Shown piece by piece: positions 1-15,000 of a stretch of DNA of 64,000 nucleotides. The DNA is from Membranipora membranacea (lineage: Eukaryota; Bryozoa; Gymnolaemata; Cheilostomatida; Membraniporidae). The notes below the pieces were generated by a model. It was not told the origin of the DNA and ran no database searches. It saw nothing but the letters and a program-made list of their open reading frames with translations. Location: assembly GCA_914767715.1 (NCBI GenBank), contig OU612069.1, forward strand, positions 9,359,387 to 9,423,386. The letters are read 5' to 3'. Within the stretch, counting starts at the first letter, position 1, and each line of letters begins with the position of its first letter. The translations under genes were made by a program, and so were the position numbers.

Positions 1-76
1 CTACATGAGACAGGTTGACCAAGATTTCAAGCATATTGTGTCCCAAGCTGAATCACACATCAGTCAAGTTGAAAAA
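1..76 (+). CDS. MCMDC2: MCMDC2 N-terminal exon (partial at window edge)
   Basis: Open from base 2 for 25 codons (YMRQVDQDFKHIVSQ...) and ends at a good donor, AA|GTGAGT (GT at 77). It leaves phase 0, which fits the next exon. Spacing of the Tyr and of the following ILELLD motif agrees with the MCMDC2 N-terminus, but similarity is weak. Confidence 0.6.
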
Positions 77-3000
77 GTGAGTTGATGATCAAGTTACAGC
101 AGTAACAGTGTAAAAAGTGCAGTATATGGGTAGATTATCTAGTTTAGCTAGTTTTGGTAGCCTAATGTTAGCTAGCCGACTTGCTAATGGTTGGACCGCG
201 TACAAAGTAAAGAGGATGAGTAAATTATCATCCATAATTTACACTACTACTTCAAGTCTGTGCAAAGAGGCAAAATTTTCCTGCTGCAAATACTGTACTG
301 CTGTACTGCTACTTGTTGTATAGCAAAAAAGTTAATTTCTTGCTTTACCTTGAGCCTTCTAGCTCGGTTGTGGATTGGTTTTGTACCAGAAAAAACAACA
401 TTGACATAATTGTGAATCATTCTTTTCTAGGTGTCAGTTGTCCCTCTTTACATTGATATAAATATCTTGGAGTTGCTAGATGTATGTGGTGAGTGATTCA
501 GCATGATCATCTATGTCTCAATGTCTTTATTGGGTTCAAAAGCTCAGTAGAAATATATAAGAAGTACTGAATGTATGTACAGCAACCTAGTATTGAATAA
601 TGATATGTTATCAGATAATAAGAATTCAAAGAATAAACATCTATATCTTTATTGAAACAAATCAAAATTCTGGTCATTGTGGCTGGGCTGATTCGGAAAA
701 ATGAAAGAATAAAGTATCTCAGGTTTTTTCTTCATTTTCCCTCCACTAATATATCAAAGGCCGATTCTATTTTTAATGGCCAATTCTATTTTAACCACCC
801 TCGGACTGAACGTTCTTCACGATCGTAGATCATCTAGCCAGCTGTTTCAGCGGGTAAGTTTCCTGATGATGGATAAGTAACAAAGTGAAAACCTTTTCGT
901 GTGTACTGTTGAGGCAAAAATCACAAAGCTCAACGAAAGCTGATATAATGTCTTAAACATTTTCATTGTTTTGGGTGTGCCCCAAGATTCCAACTATGAA
1001 ACCACAGGTAATGCTCAATGATTTAACAGAACCAGGTCACTGAGAGAACAGAAAATTGCTCCAGCCCAAGGAATAAATACAAGTGCTAGCCTACAGCAAG
1101 TTTGGTCAATTCTTAAATTATTCAAACCCCTAGCTTTTTCCTGACGGCACTCAATGTTTCTTGTTCTCGCTGATTGATCAAGAGAAGGCGTCTGTTATGT
1201 TCCTCGATTTCACTATTTCTGGAGGTGACTATTGTTTGAAGCCTGTTGACAAGCTGTGATAGATTGCACTGATCTAAATCTACTGGTGCCGCTGATCTAT
1301 TGGGCGGTTGTACTCTGGTCTGAGCGGGCGACTAAAACGAGAAAAACGATAGTGATCAGAATAAATATTTAAAAAGTATAGATAATGCTTAGGTTTAATG
1401 CTTTTGTCGGGTAATTCATGCAGATAGGCTACTGTACTTATATCAACCCAAACTGGCACATTATGAAGTTCTTGTGGACTTCGAAATTTATTTGCAACAT
1501 GCCCATATAGTCAGACACAATTGGCTTAAATTGCACCAAGCGTATTGGAAGCATATTCCAAAAATCTATCAATTTGTGGTTATGGGCACGAGAGTTGTCT
1601 ACCCAGAAAATACAAGAAAACAACTCTCAACTGGCTATTCGCTATTTTGATAAATGCCAAGAGCCTTTGATTCATGAAAACAAGGAGAATGCCAACCACA
1701 TATACCATTGACAGTTTCAGGATGTGCATCCGGACCACACATAGACAATTTATCCAGTTTTGGATGGTTTACCCTCCCCCACTGAGGTTAATTCTATATC
1801 AGTGGTTTCCCCCTTCTCAAATCACTGTAGCATTCCCTATTTTTCAGTGTTCTGACCTTGGTGATTGCCCTTAGGTCAAATGGAATGTTTCCTTATCAAC
1901 AACCAAAGTCTTCAAGCCTCAAACATGTTTGTAGATCTCTGCTCACTAGGTTTTAATCGGCATATATTTTAAAACCGACCTGGGAATTCTACAGAATAGT
2001 ATAGACATTGACAGTCTTATTGATATCAATAGTAGTTCAAGTGCTCAAACTGTGTCGGGATAGCTGGTAGTAGCATTTCATTATCAACCGCTTTCCCACC
2101 TTAGTGGTTGATAACTAAATACAACTATCAGCTATCCCGACACAGTTTGAGTGCCTAAACTTTAGCAATGTGTGTGTGTACCATAGAGGGATGCATGTAG
2201 TCTGCCTCAGGATCTCTGGGTCGCTTCTGCGCTCGAGCCGTTCTACTCCAGTCAGTAACAAGCTCATCGTTGGGTTCTAGATTGTCCGTATGATTCGAAT
2301 TGTCCTTGGACGTTGATGCTACTGTCTTGGCCTCTTTTAGCTACCAAAAAATGTATCATCAATGAACTCACTTGGTTTTAATTGTCATGTAGATATGTTG
2401 ACACTACATGACTGGCAAAAGGCAACCAGTGGTAGTGTAACATAATTCAAGGAGTTGGTACTTGTAGGTCCTGGCTTGAATACCCTGATGCTATAGTGTC
2501 AGCCATAGACTTAATATACTATAGTAAGTCTATGGTGTCAGCTAGTAGTTTTGCCTAAAGAACATGCATCACTATGGACATGTCCACACAAGTTGAGTGT
2601 TGGTGTTGAGTGATAAGTAACCTTCTTATTTGATTTGTGCAAATTGAAGTTTGTATGTGTTGTAGTTCTCTGCAAACATCAACTGCCAGGACTAAGATGG
2701 ATCTCAAATGATCCGTTTTGCCAACTCGATCTAAACTAAAGATTTATTTTGCTCTATGAGAAGCCTGTAATTGGTTGGATTCATGTCACTATGTCTAAGC
2801 TAAGGTCAAGTACCTGGAAATGGACCTGAAAATGGACATAGACCTAAAAATGGAATCACTCTCTTCTGCTTGCTGTCTGCTCGGGAAAATTAAATGCAGA
2901 CTAAATGTAAAATCCGTTATCTACCTTCAATGAAGCTAGCCAAGACTCATCGTAATAGTTCACTTGTTCTTCCTGTTTGATGCCAGTAGAATAGTCTTCT

Positions 3001-6000
3001 GATTGGTCTACATTCGATTCTTCATCTGCAACAATTATTTATACAAATTATATGTGAGTTTTGTTCCAACACAGGATAAGAAGGAGAAGAAGACTTTTCC
3101 CCGTACAAATTGATGAGTGTTATCCTTGAACTATCTATCTGATCAATCCTCTTCTTGATTTCGAGATCGCAAGAGTTGACAAGCTTCATTCCCCACCCCC
3201 CCCCCCCCACATCGAACAATGTTTGTCAAGACAGGCTAGAAAAGAAGGTAGCTCAGTTCGGCACTGGGCATCTAAACCCGCAGCAGTCAAATTACTCCTA
3301 GGGTCCGTTTGGTCCCCAGGCGCGCTCCGGCCTGCTTACCAACTGAGAGTAAGTTGGCGTAGCAATTATGGTCTCACCCTAAAGGCAACCAGTATTTTTC
3401 CATCCCTTTTTAGCGGGAGATATTACCACATGGCTTGACAAATCTACTGCCTGCATGGCATGATGGATGTGCACTTGTGATAGCAAATATTAGGAATTAT
3501 TCCCCACTGGTATTCAAGAGCATTATGCGTGAGTTTTCATTATGGTCCAGCAGTGATGGTCATTTGGCTAGTCACCAACTTTTTTGCAGTTTGTTTGAGT
3601 TTTAGTTTAAAGAAATTGATTTCATTTGACCGTTGCCACACTACATGGGGGTAGCAGCATTTGATTGCTTTTCCTAAACGCGTAGGTCGCCTAAGGATGT
3701 ACTGTATTCAACCTCTACCACGAGCGATACATCATCTCAATACTGATACACTTTAGAATAGGTCTAAAACAATACAATATACGCTGGTAGCATCAAGTTC
3801 AAAATTCTAATTGTAGCCCGCTCATTGACAGGAAATGATCGGGCAGATAAAAAGAACACTTCCAGGTAGGGTAGTACGCCTAACTTCAAGATTCTTACAA
3901 CAAGGAATCTGCAGGCAAAAAATATTCATTTTTTACATAGGTCTACCAGACACAAATGAATGCATTGTTGTAAAAGAGTTATTGAAAAATGCTCAGATGT
4001 GTGGCTTTATCTCTAAAGAAATCAACTAATACTGAGTTGAATAGTGATTTAATTAAAGATAAATAATCAACAGAGGAATAAACAGGAATAACTTTTAATA
4101 AGCTTTCGCTCAGCAACTGGTTAACGCTGTGTCTAACTTCGGTATATATTTAGGTAGAACTTTGTGTCTAAATTTGCGCCTAGCTTTGCGTATAACTTAG
4201 CGCCTAGCTTTTCGTATAGCTTTACGTCTAGCTTTGCGTCTCACTTTGCGTCTAGCTTTGCGTCTCGCTTTGCGTTTAGCTTTGCGTCTAGCTTTGCGAC
4301 TAACCAGGCTAGTTTTCAGGCGAGGCTGTAAGGATCAAGCCGTGTATTGGAAAACACTCAAATGATTCAGCTTTCAGAAAAATATGATTGTAACTGTGGC
4401 AGCATCAAACTTTTAGATTAAGGGTGGTTTCAGCGCTAAAACTTGGTTTGGATAGCTGGTAGTAGCCACTTTGGGTTGGGAAAGTGGTTGGTAATGAATG
4501 CTACTACCAGCTATCCCGACAATGTTTAAATACTTTGTTTGAGGCTGCTCTTTTGTATCACATCTTATTCTCCATATTTTATTCTATCATGTGAGCGATT
4601 TTCAGCTTTAGAATCCAAATATTGAGGAAGTTATGGCTTCTCCAACTTCCAGGGTGATTGCCTTCAATCGGTATTGGGAATAAGCGGATGTTTCCCCTGG
4701 GGTATGTCACAACCATAGACATGTGACACAGACATTATGAGTTATTAGTTAATACACTAATAATCACAAAGATGATGATCAAAATTCAGACCTGGGTGGG
4801 ACCACTTCTGGATTCTTCATAAACATTTTTCATCTGTTATTAAAAAATCTAACGATAATTCGAATTTTGAATTGCTAAAAAGCACCGATCATTATTTCGG
4901 TTTTGCAAAAGCGCCAGTTAATACTTTGTCGGTGCTGTTGTGAGTCAAGAGATCCTCACAACAGGTGCTAACCGATCCCACAAGAGAATCTGCTCAATGA
5001 TGACATATAGAGTAAGTCAATTTACTTGTCAAAGGGAAAATTATCCATCTTACACATTGATCTCACTGGAAATTCCCGAAAATTTGACATTCGACTTTAT
5101 CGTAGAGTTTAGTCTTGGATTAACTATTTTTAATCTTTTGTGTCCATTCCAAACATTTGTCTTGATGTAGATGACAAATCTCTTCAATGTAAGGTAACGG
5201 GACAACTCCTGCCTGCAAATAACTGTCTGCTCCAACAAAGTTGTAACAAAACCATAAGCCAAAGTAGGTTTTTTTACAAATTGTTTATGATATATTCCTG
5301 TATCATAGTCTCAACACCTCATGCAGTACGGTTACTAAACATTAGTCTTGTCATGCGGCCACCAAAAAACCAAAGACTGGGGCCGCATGACAAGGCCAAC
5401 TAAACATCATAAAACTTTTGCACATTTTTGATGTTGATTTTAATTATTTTGGCTTCCGCTTGCCGCCAGGTACACATTGTCAGATCAGACTTTGATGTGC
5501 CAGTCTCTAGCAGTACAAGGTACATCGGTGATGAGAGGTAAAATAACAGAGATATCCAGTCCGATGAAATATACGTAAGTATCATCAAAGCTTTTGATCC
5601 TTAATTAGATTTTCAACTCAATTTGGCCTTGGCTTATGACTTTTGTAGCCTAAGCATCCAAAAGTAGTGGAGCTAGTTAAATCACCATCCCTCCCTATGT
5701 CAGCCTTGGTACTTAAGCTAAAACAATCTTTTCTGTGCATTTTGGCGCTAGCCTGAGCGTCGAAAAGTAGTAGTTAGTAGTGGCGCTAGTTGAGCCACTA
5801 TCCATCTCTATGACATCTCTGAGATTCCAATTTGGCCTTAGCTTAGTACTTTTCTAGCTTGAACATCCAAAAGTAGTTATATTAAAGAAGAACTTTTTGT
5901 GCTACTCCCTCTCATAGTTCTGGCACTCTAGCTATAAATTAATTCTTGGGTTTGTGATTAGAACTGTGCCTGATTTTTAACGTATTTTTAGTTTGATTGG

Positions 6001-9000
6001 TTATGGAATCTTCGAAATAAATGTTATGTTCGATAATCAAACTATATGTAGCGCTGTAGGCCATTATCACAGTGTAGGTAAGAGGACAATTTATCTCTTT
6101 CACTGGCTTCTAGATTACAAATAGCTTACTCTTACTATTTTATTTGACACTTAATTTTTGATACAAACTTGAAATACCTATTTGACACTCCACTGTCACA
6201 ACAAAGTCATCAATTAGTCATTTGTCACTTGCGTGACACTCTACTGAAAATTTTTTGACAATAAATATCTATTAATATATATTTGAAACAGATTGAAACC
6301 CTCCCCATCTCGAAATATTGTGCCAGCATTACCAGCAAACTATCAATCTCCATTCTCAAATGGACTCATATCAAATGTAGGCATGGTTGTTGCGTCATAG
6401 TAGTAAAAGTTGCATATCATTGCAAGTTTTCAATTTTCAGTTTTTGTAAATCCTCTTCGCTCAAAATATAATTTTGCCACTCTGGGCCAATACTGTACTT
6501 ATGTATACAGAGTTGAATCATGTTTGTCAGAGTTTGGAGTTGCATTCCCCTTTTACAGTCAGCTTCACAGTTATCTAAGAGGATCGATTCATATATATAC
6601 TATATACATTTTTATTACATCAACCATCCCCGGAAATATTCTTCCTGATGTGCAAAGAAAACCAAAAAACCAATCGAAATAAAGCTCAATTTAATGAAAA
6701 CATGTGGTTTGACAATGCAAATTTAAATGGTTGTTGATGAACAAAGATGATGAGGAAGGTTGTTAAAGCAGAAATAATTATGAATCAAATAGAAGTTTGT
6801 GGGCGGATGTAAGATGTGGTATCAGGAAAACAAAATTCTCAAATTTTCTTGTACTTGACAGCCAGGTGGCGTGTTATTTCTGCCCTGTGGAGGGCTGTGA
6901 GGGGTCTTACGGATTTAAGTATGTTCGTATCCACATACCAGGAGCAGCCGAACAGACTACCGTTGGTAAAATATTCACATGTACTGTGTGCGGAGCAGTA
7001 CTGAGGGAAGAAAAGTCCTATCGGAGGATATCAGGTATTATTACCTGCATAAATAGTCTGATGTCGGGGATGGTATAGTCTAAGTTAGTCTGATACCGGG
7101 TCTAGTATAGTCTAAGTTAGTCTGATACTGGGGAAAGTATAGTCTTAGTTAGTCTGATACTGGGGAAAGATTAGTCTAAGTTAGTCTGATACAGGGTATA
7201 GTATAGTCTAAGTTAGTCTGATACCGGGTATAGTATAGACTAAGTTAGTCTGATACTGGGGAAGGTATAGTCTAAGTTAGTCTGATACCGGGTATAGTAT
7301 AGTCTAAGTTAGTCTGATACCGGGTATAGTATAGTCTAAGTTAGTCTGATACCGGGTATAGTATATTCTAAGTTAGTCTGATACCGGGGATAGTATAGCC
7401 TTAGGTGCTAGGCCACAATAGCTGCGCCAGGTTGCTCTACGTTTGCAGGCAGGCAGGCAGGCAGGTCGGCAGGCAGGCAGGCAGGCAGGTCGGAGCACAC
7501 CTGAGGGAAGACCAAACCCCATTAGTCGATGGACTGCATTGGGATTTTAATCCACGAACTTCATTATATGCATGCCAAATGAGGCGCTCTAACCAACTGA
7601 AGCACCTCCTACTCCTGATGTTGGGGATAGTGCTGTCTTAATGTTCGTATGTCTGTTATGCGAGTTAGGCCATGAGACTATCAACCGCTCATCCCGCTAT
7701 CTCGCATTGCAGCTGTGAGAGCACTTGGACTAGGAATGATGCATAGAACAGAGCACGGAATGATGAGATGGTGGAATATCAATCAAGACATTTGAAAAGT
7801 GTAAATTTTGATGTTGTTGAAAGATAAATAAATAAATGGAATTAATAAACATGCCATCAAAATGGATTTTGGAAAAATTGTTGATTTAATTTCCATTTAA
7901 TTCTGCATTTCCAATTTAAATTCCAATAACAAGTATGCTGCAGCAGTTATTTTAATGGTTTTTTTTCAGATAAGCTTATTTTACATCTAAACATTATGAA
8001 CTTATCAAAGGACACTTCAAACATCGCCGGCATCGGATCAGAGTGCGATGTAGCTCAGGAGTTGGACCCAGGCTTTGTGAGACAGAGAATGAGAATCGTG
8101 TGTAGAGGTGAGAATGGACAAGGGGGTGGTAGTGACTATCAACCAAAAAGTGCATTGAATCTCAGGCTATTTCTCATGTTTGTAGCTCTGATATATGTCT
8201 CGAAGAGTGTCTTGATAACAACAGTAAAGCTACAGTGATATCTATACTACACTCAAGCCGTCTCTGTTGGTGTAATAAGTTGTTGGCAACTATTTAAAAT
8301 TCTGAAATAACTGATAAACATGTGTATCTCTGATCGTTAGAGTCAATTGAGTAGCAGTACCCAACATGTACCCACCCCTAAATCATAAAATTGAACACAG
8401 GTCGTCACACCAAATTCCTTGCGATGGTACTCTTACTAAATGAATTAATTCACTCCCTATCGATCAAAGATATACAGGCAATAGTATATCACTTGATCAG
8501 TGTGGTTATAAAGTTACTTTGGGTAACAGCATCAAAATTAAAACAGTAAACAGCTCTATGCTAAGGTGTAATCTGCCCCTGCCCCTATGGCAAACTTCTG
8601 ATGTGAACCACCAAAAGTAGGCATGATCCAAAGGTAGATAGAAATGTCAACCGCACACATCTGTTGCACCAATGTACTCCTTGGTTGCACCATGTGATAG
8701 AGTTATTTTGAAATCTAGATTTGACAGCGCTGTGCGTGTATCATAACATATAAATATATATTGATATTTTTTTGGTGTTTCAATATTTCAGATGATCAGG
8801 CGCTACATAGCTATAGTATAGGAGAGACTGTCACTGTTACAGGGAGGCTTGTGTATGATAATCTGATACCTAAACACCCTCAAGTCTACTTAGAGGTCTG
8901 TCAAGAGTAAATCGAGTCATCACACAAGTAGCTGAATAGATGGTCGCGGGGATTATCCCCACAATATGTGTTGAATATTTCTTGGATCAAGATCCATAAA

Positions 9001-12000
9001 GATTCAATCCAAGCTGAAAAGTTTTTGGGACTACTGGGCCTTGGCACCAATACGCACACCAAACTGTCTCCAAACTGGCGTGACTGGGCCACCACCATTT
9101 TTCAGTCTCCAGACATCAACAAACCATTTTTCATGCTTAAATTGGCCATCTGCACTTTCAATATAGAGCATTGGTTTTGTTTAGAAGTTACCCCCTCAGA
9201 ACAAGATAGGAGATAACTCATAATACCATTATGTACATGTCTTGGTGATCCTTCTTATTCAAAGAACATTACTATATTAATTGGTTATATTTTCTTCCTG
9301 TTACAGGCAAATACGGTAGTCCAACATCAAGTAGAAGAACAGGCAAACAGCACTAAAGAGGTGGATTTATCACGACTGCCTGAGCCAATACAACAATTGT
9401 ACAAAGGTAAGGTCTGAACATAAGAAAGAGAATAGAATAAAATGAATAAAAATCAATACAATCTAAGACATGATCAGTTAAATTATTATTAATATTTATT
9501 TATTTAATATTTATGTTAATAATGAAGATTGCTTGTCAATAAATGTTTATAAGAAAAAAGGATAACAATGTGAAAGAAAGTTGTATCATGACCTATTATC
9601 CTAGATTGGCAGCGTCATCATCTATACATGTGCCTAAAATTTTTTTCCCGTTTGCACTTTATTCTTTGTAGACAGAAGAGAATCAATGTGGAGCTTCGCT
9701 CTTGCCATGGCTTATCTTGTTGGTGGTAAGTTTTAATTCAACTTGTAATAGCGCAAACCGTCCTTTGTTTGTAGCTATAAGATTGATTTTAAACTTCCAA
9801 AACCTACTTGCCATGTAATCATAAGATGTATTTGTTTTTTCTGGAGTGTCTTGTGTGATGAAGAAATCTTAGCTCTGCGTATTACAAAACTTCATGTCCA
9901 TAACTTACCCGGCCATCCGATCAACTTAGCTAATATGATTTATTCTATATATTAAATTTATGTAATATTAATATATCTAATATAATTTATATATGAATAA
10001 AATATTACATCAAAGTTATTGACTTAATATTTCATGAAATCATTTAAAAAATTGATATATTAGGCTTTACTAGTCGACCAAGGATGCTACCAGATGAAAA
10101 ACCCATTACTGTTCTTTAGACACTCGGAAGGAACGAGATATATTATATTGAATGTCTATGTAGTGTGAAGATTTTGCGATCTGTAAAATGCATACAGTGT
10201 ATGTACACTGATCATATATTATACTATTGTGTACATATCTCTGATCTTCAGAGCATGATTTAATTCACATAGCTTACGAAGAGTATGGTGGGATGTCCAG
10301 AGGTTAGTACCTAGCTAGGGTGGGCTAACTCCTCTTTTTTATTTATTTATTTGCTTTTTTATGGCATTGATATTAAACATGTGTTACATTTAGATTAACA
10401 AGAAACTAAAGCATGGGCCAATCAGATAGTTTGAATACGTTGATCTGCTTCTCAGACAGACCATGGGGGGGTCATGCACCACCCTCAGTCACATGTAATA
10501 TCCACCAGGTTTTCTTCTTTGTAGAATGTATATCTCCGGCAGGTACTTTTGTAAAGCTGAAGTTGTCTCTCTTGCTCAGTCTACTCAGCCCATCCTGCAA
10601 TGTGAGTATTGATAGAAAATCGAGATCAATTGAATTTTGTTTACGTTTTAATTATGATTTGATTATTGATTTAATATATTTTTTTAGTTCATCTGTATAT
10701 TTAGTTAGGCCTATAACCTAGCATTGCCAAAAATAAAGTCATGCAATTTTTTCTTTTTAAACGGAGGAGATAACTCATATATGTGTTTTATAAATATATA
10801 TATTATATATATATTGTAAACATTAATAATCCTAAGCTAAGCTAAGATTAAAGTGTGACTGTTAATGGCCGATTTGTGCAAGTTTCAGTTTTGGTAGCTT
10901 GCTGCACACCTACGTTCAGGAGGTCTTTTATGACCTCACCTCTAGGATGCATTCTAGTTTTCTAGGATCCATCACATTTTCAGCATGAGCATTTAGGCCA
11001 CATTGCATCCTTCTTTAGGGGCAGCCCAATCTTCTGTTTCTTTCTAAATAGCAAGTATATTTGTATTTTCTCTACCCTGTAGGGACTGAATGTGTTGTGT
11101 GTGGGACAGGAGGCACTGATTATTAGGAGATTGTTAGCTTACTTCTCAGAGTTACTACCAAACTGTGTGACTCACTCTGATCACTCGAGCCTCATAACTG
11201 ACATGAGAGATGATCGGCAGACTACAGCACAATACTTTATATCCGGTAATATAGCTTGATAGATAGATGGATAGATATCCACTTTATGACATGGCTATCA
11301 TAATAACAGCGAGTATTACATAAAAAGCAAAAACTAAAGATCAATATGTATTTAAAATGCCATTGATAAAGGAAGGGAGTTCAAAAAACTCATACACCAT
11401 ATTTTTGTTCCTCAGTGCTCTCTGTTCTGTGACCCTTTATTAAAGTGTCAGTCAACCTGGCAGAGTGTCGATGTTGATGTTGTGGCCTCTTACTGTGTAC
11501 TCTGCGCATGTGTGGACTGTTGAGGCATACGTTCGTCTCTGCAGCATAGGGCAGAAATAAATAAGTTCACACCTAGACTGAATATCTACATTGGAAAATC
11601 TGTGTAAACCCATAATGTAAAGATTTTTGGGTCTAAATGCTATCTTATAACCTTGAACTTTTGGAGTTGCCTCTCTTGATGGAAGGCAGCCCCACTGTCG
11701 CTGTGCTGCAGAGATAGACTATGTCTCAAGTCTATCCGGCGAGCAGAATGCTTACTGTGTGGAATAGGCATAAGAGGAAGCCATGTAATTTAATACACTT
11801 ATGTTTAGCATTTGTGGTCCAATATCTACCTCAAATGCATTTCTGTCAGCTGAAACATTAGAGGTAGATATTAACGCTTGACTTTGGTTCAGGTGTGACT
11901 GAATTTTGCTAACACAGATGGAAGTTTATATAATGAGGTTGAGTGTATGTAGTTAGCCGAAGATTTAGCTATTTCAGGTGTATGTGTGACTATGTGAAAT

Positions 12001-15000
12001 TTCCCTCCTGTGTAAACCCTCCTGCTTCTGACTTCCAGAGTATGTGAAATACCAGATCTTTAGACATAGTTGAGAACACATGCAAATGATACCCCCCCCC
12101 CAAAATAGTAATAGCTTAAAATAAGCTAAGGCAATCCATTGATAAAATATTAATGTATGTTGCCTTTATATTTGTGAACAAATTCACTGAACTTCAGCAC
12201 ATGACTTTTGGGGAGAGCTAAAAAGGATTAGCTATAGGGATAGGGATAGAGTTTATTACAGTCACTGAAAAGAGAAATAATATGTTGTTTCGACAGAGCT
12301 AAAGGTTGAGCCAATTTAAATTTGCAGTCAACTGGGGGAGATAACTGCTAATGTCTGATCTCATGTAGATGTTCTATGAAACAGATTGTTATATTACATT
12401 ATTCATATTATTTTATATTCGTATTTATATTATATGTCTCATTCTATATTTTACAGGTGGATCAAGTCTAAATGCTCACCACTCAGTGTGTGTGGTACCT
12501 GATATCAATGCCCTCACCAAACAAGACAATATACATCTAGAGAGAGGTGTGTTTGCGAATTGTTGCGGAATATGTTTTAATTATGAATTGTGTAACTTCT
12601 ATTCGGCGAGGAACAATATTAAACCTTTTAAACACCTCTACATAACATACAGGCGTTTTGGTTATTCAATGGACTGAAAACAGTATCCTTGTGTCTGCGT
12701 GGTATGATATAATTGTTGTGTGTTAACCCTCATCTATTCGAGCCACAATACATTTTCACTTATGCACTTCATGACGTTTTCTGGAAATCCTGGGGATAAT
12801 CTTCTAAAAAGTATAGATTCAATAATGACTTATTTTGTCGCATTTATAGCCTTAGAGTACGGGAAGGTGCTACAATCGGTTCCAGGGTGCTCAGACTATA
12901 TATGTATAGATGTACAGTGTAAGATATGGGCCTGCGCTGACAGTAGAACAAACTCTAAGGCTAAGACTGGTTCAAGTCGGGGTGTACCCATATCAGCCAA
13001 TAAATTACCTGTGAACCCATGCTACAATCAGTGAGTATCCTCTTAACTCTCTTACCTCCTCTGCTTTAGTACATACTAGAACTTTGATGCGCAAGTAGTC
13101 TGCCTAAAACAAGTTGTTGTTGATCCTTGATCTTGTACCTTGTCATTTATTGTGTAAGGAGTAAAATTTTCATAATAGCAACTGTACTATAACCGATGAG
13201 AGCGACTATTGTTAGCAGTTGGTACTGTTAAATTAAATTGGTACATCCCTTTATATCCTAACTATAGATGGAATTAAGTGTATGGTTATTTGGGTAGATA
13301 AATCTTACATACAAAATCAGTAGTGAGTTTGATCCAATTTGCCTGCATTCAAGTTGCTCCCCTCCACCAGTCATGCCACGGGCCAAGGCATTTTGGGAGG
13401 GATAACGCATAGTACATGACAGGAAGCTGTTATGGTTGGCGGAAGATTTTGCGTAAATGGTTTGAGATTCGTCCCCAAAAACAGCTCTAGTTTCTGCAAA
13501 ATTAATAATGATGGATATGGTTGGAATTCAATCACATCTGAAGTGGGACCCCCCAGCACAATATGGGAGACACCCTTTCATATATATATATATATGATCT
13601 GTACTCATGACCATTTTATTGATGATTTTGTGAGTCAACGTCCGTCTTGAAAATATTGAAGTATTCAACTTGTACACACTTTTAATGATATTTAATGTAT
13701 AAGTAAAGTAAAAATAGAAGTATAAAAAAGCTAAAAAATTGAAAAAAATATTTTGTGTAGTTAATTGAGTTTTTGTCCTTTGTTGTTTCATATCTACATC
13801 TTACGCAAGATATACACCGAATTTTGCAACATGCACTATTGTCTGTGTTATGTTATAAATCAATCAATTGTTATCTAGATGCAAACAATGGTTGTGAGCA
13901 GAGTCTCCAAGTTTGCCCTGTTACTGTAAAACATGGCATCAATTGTGTGACAAGGTACCAAACTAATCAATGGTTAACAGGATTGCGTTACTTGGTTTAT
14001 ACTCAAGATGTCAAATATTCATCCTGAACATCATCAATTTGGTTAGTATTGGAAGTATCGTCTATGGTTGGTCAGATGATATAAAGCACCTCAAGCCTGA
14101 TCTGAGACTAGATCCCGGTTCCCATGATCTCAGACCTGGCAGACCCGGGCTGCACTTACTGCGCTCATAGTAAACAATCAAAACAGTTTTGATAGTATCC
14201 TGATTATGGATATAAAAATACAGTATTGATTGGTCATAATATGCTCCTGCCTATCTAATAATTAAATTGCTGCTTTGGCCTCAGGTCTAAGAATTTAGGC
14301 AATCTAGATCATAAGGCTTGTCAATACACTACAGTTTTAGCCAATCAGGTTCTCACAATGCTGTGATTAGCTGAAAAGTTGTTTATTGAAATATGGTCTT
14401 ACTTAAGCAAGGCATCCTGACATTGCGGGTGGCGCAAAGACAATGCGGGCTGGAACATAATACAGAGTTGAAGTAATGAAATATCAAATCTCTACTGTAT
14501 TTCTATATCTTTGAACCTGATACAGCACTACTATTTTCTTTGGGCAGAGGTGATTTAGGATGGGTGGGTGGAGCAAGGAGTTAAAGTCTTTAACTCCTTG
14601 GGGGGGGAGCAAGAGATTAGGTGGAGGCCTCATACTAATGTTTTTCCTTATTTCCCAGGCTCTTTGATCTAGTGCTGCTGACTGATGACTTGTCTAGCGA
14701 TTATCTGGAGGAGATCTCATATCATAGTCTGCTACAGGCACTTTGCTACTCCAGGGTAATAAGGTAACTGGTTCGGAATTGCCCTCTCACGTTTAAACCT
14801 TCCAAAATGAAGAGTTGCCCTCTCTCTTTGAATTTTCACAGGCTTTGATATGATTGGCCCATTACATCTTACTTTTTTCTTATTGGCCTGTTCAATAACT
14901 TCATACTGATTACAATATCTGTGTTGGGGAACACTGAGTTAGTTATCGATATTGCTAGTAGTCAACTTTCTGAACAGCAGTCAGACTCAGTGGCACCAAT

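Noticed and set aside
3022-3219. Minus-strand frame with a plausible helix (LEIKKRIDQIDSSRITLINL) before the nested gene
   Set aside because: No donor leaves the phase needed by exon 3025-2925, and that exon has its own acceptor within this frame. Could be an exon of another transcript, but not supported.
12369-12677. Continuous frame of 102 codons around exon 12457-12546
   Set aside because: Only the spliced part matches MCMDC2; the flanks are intron.
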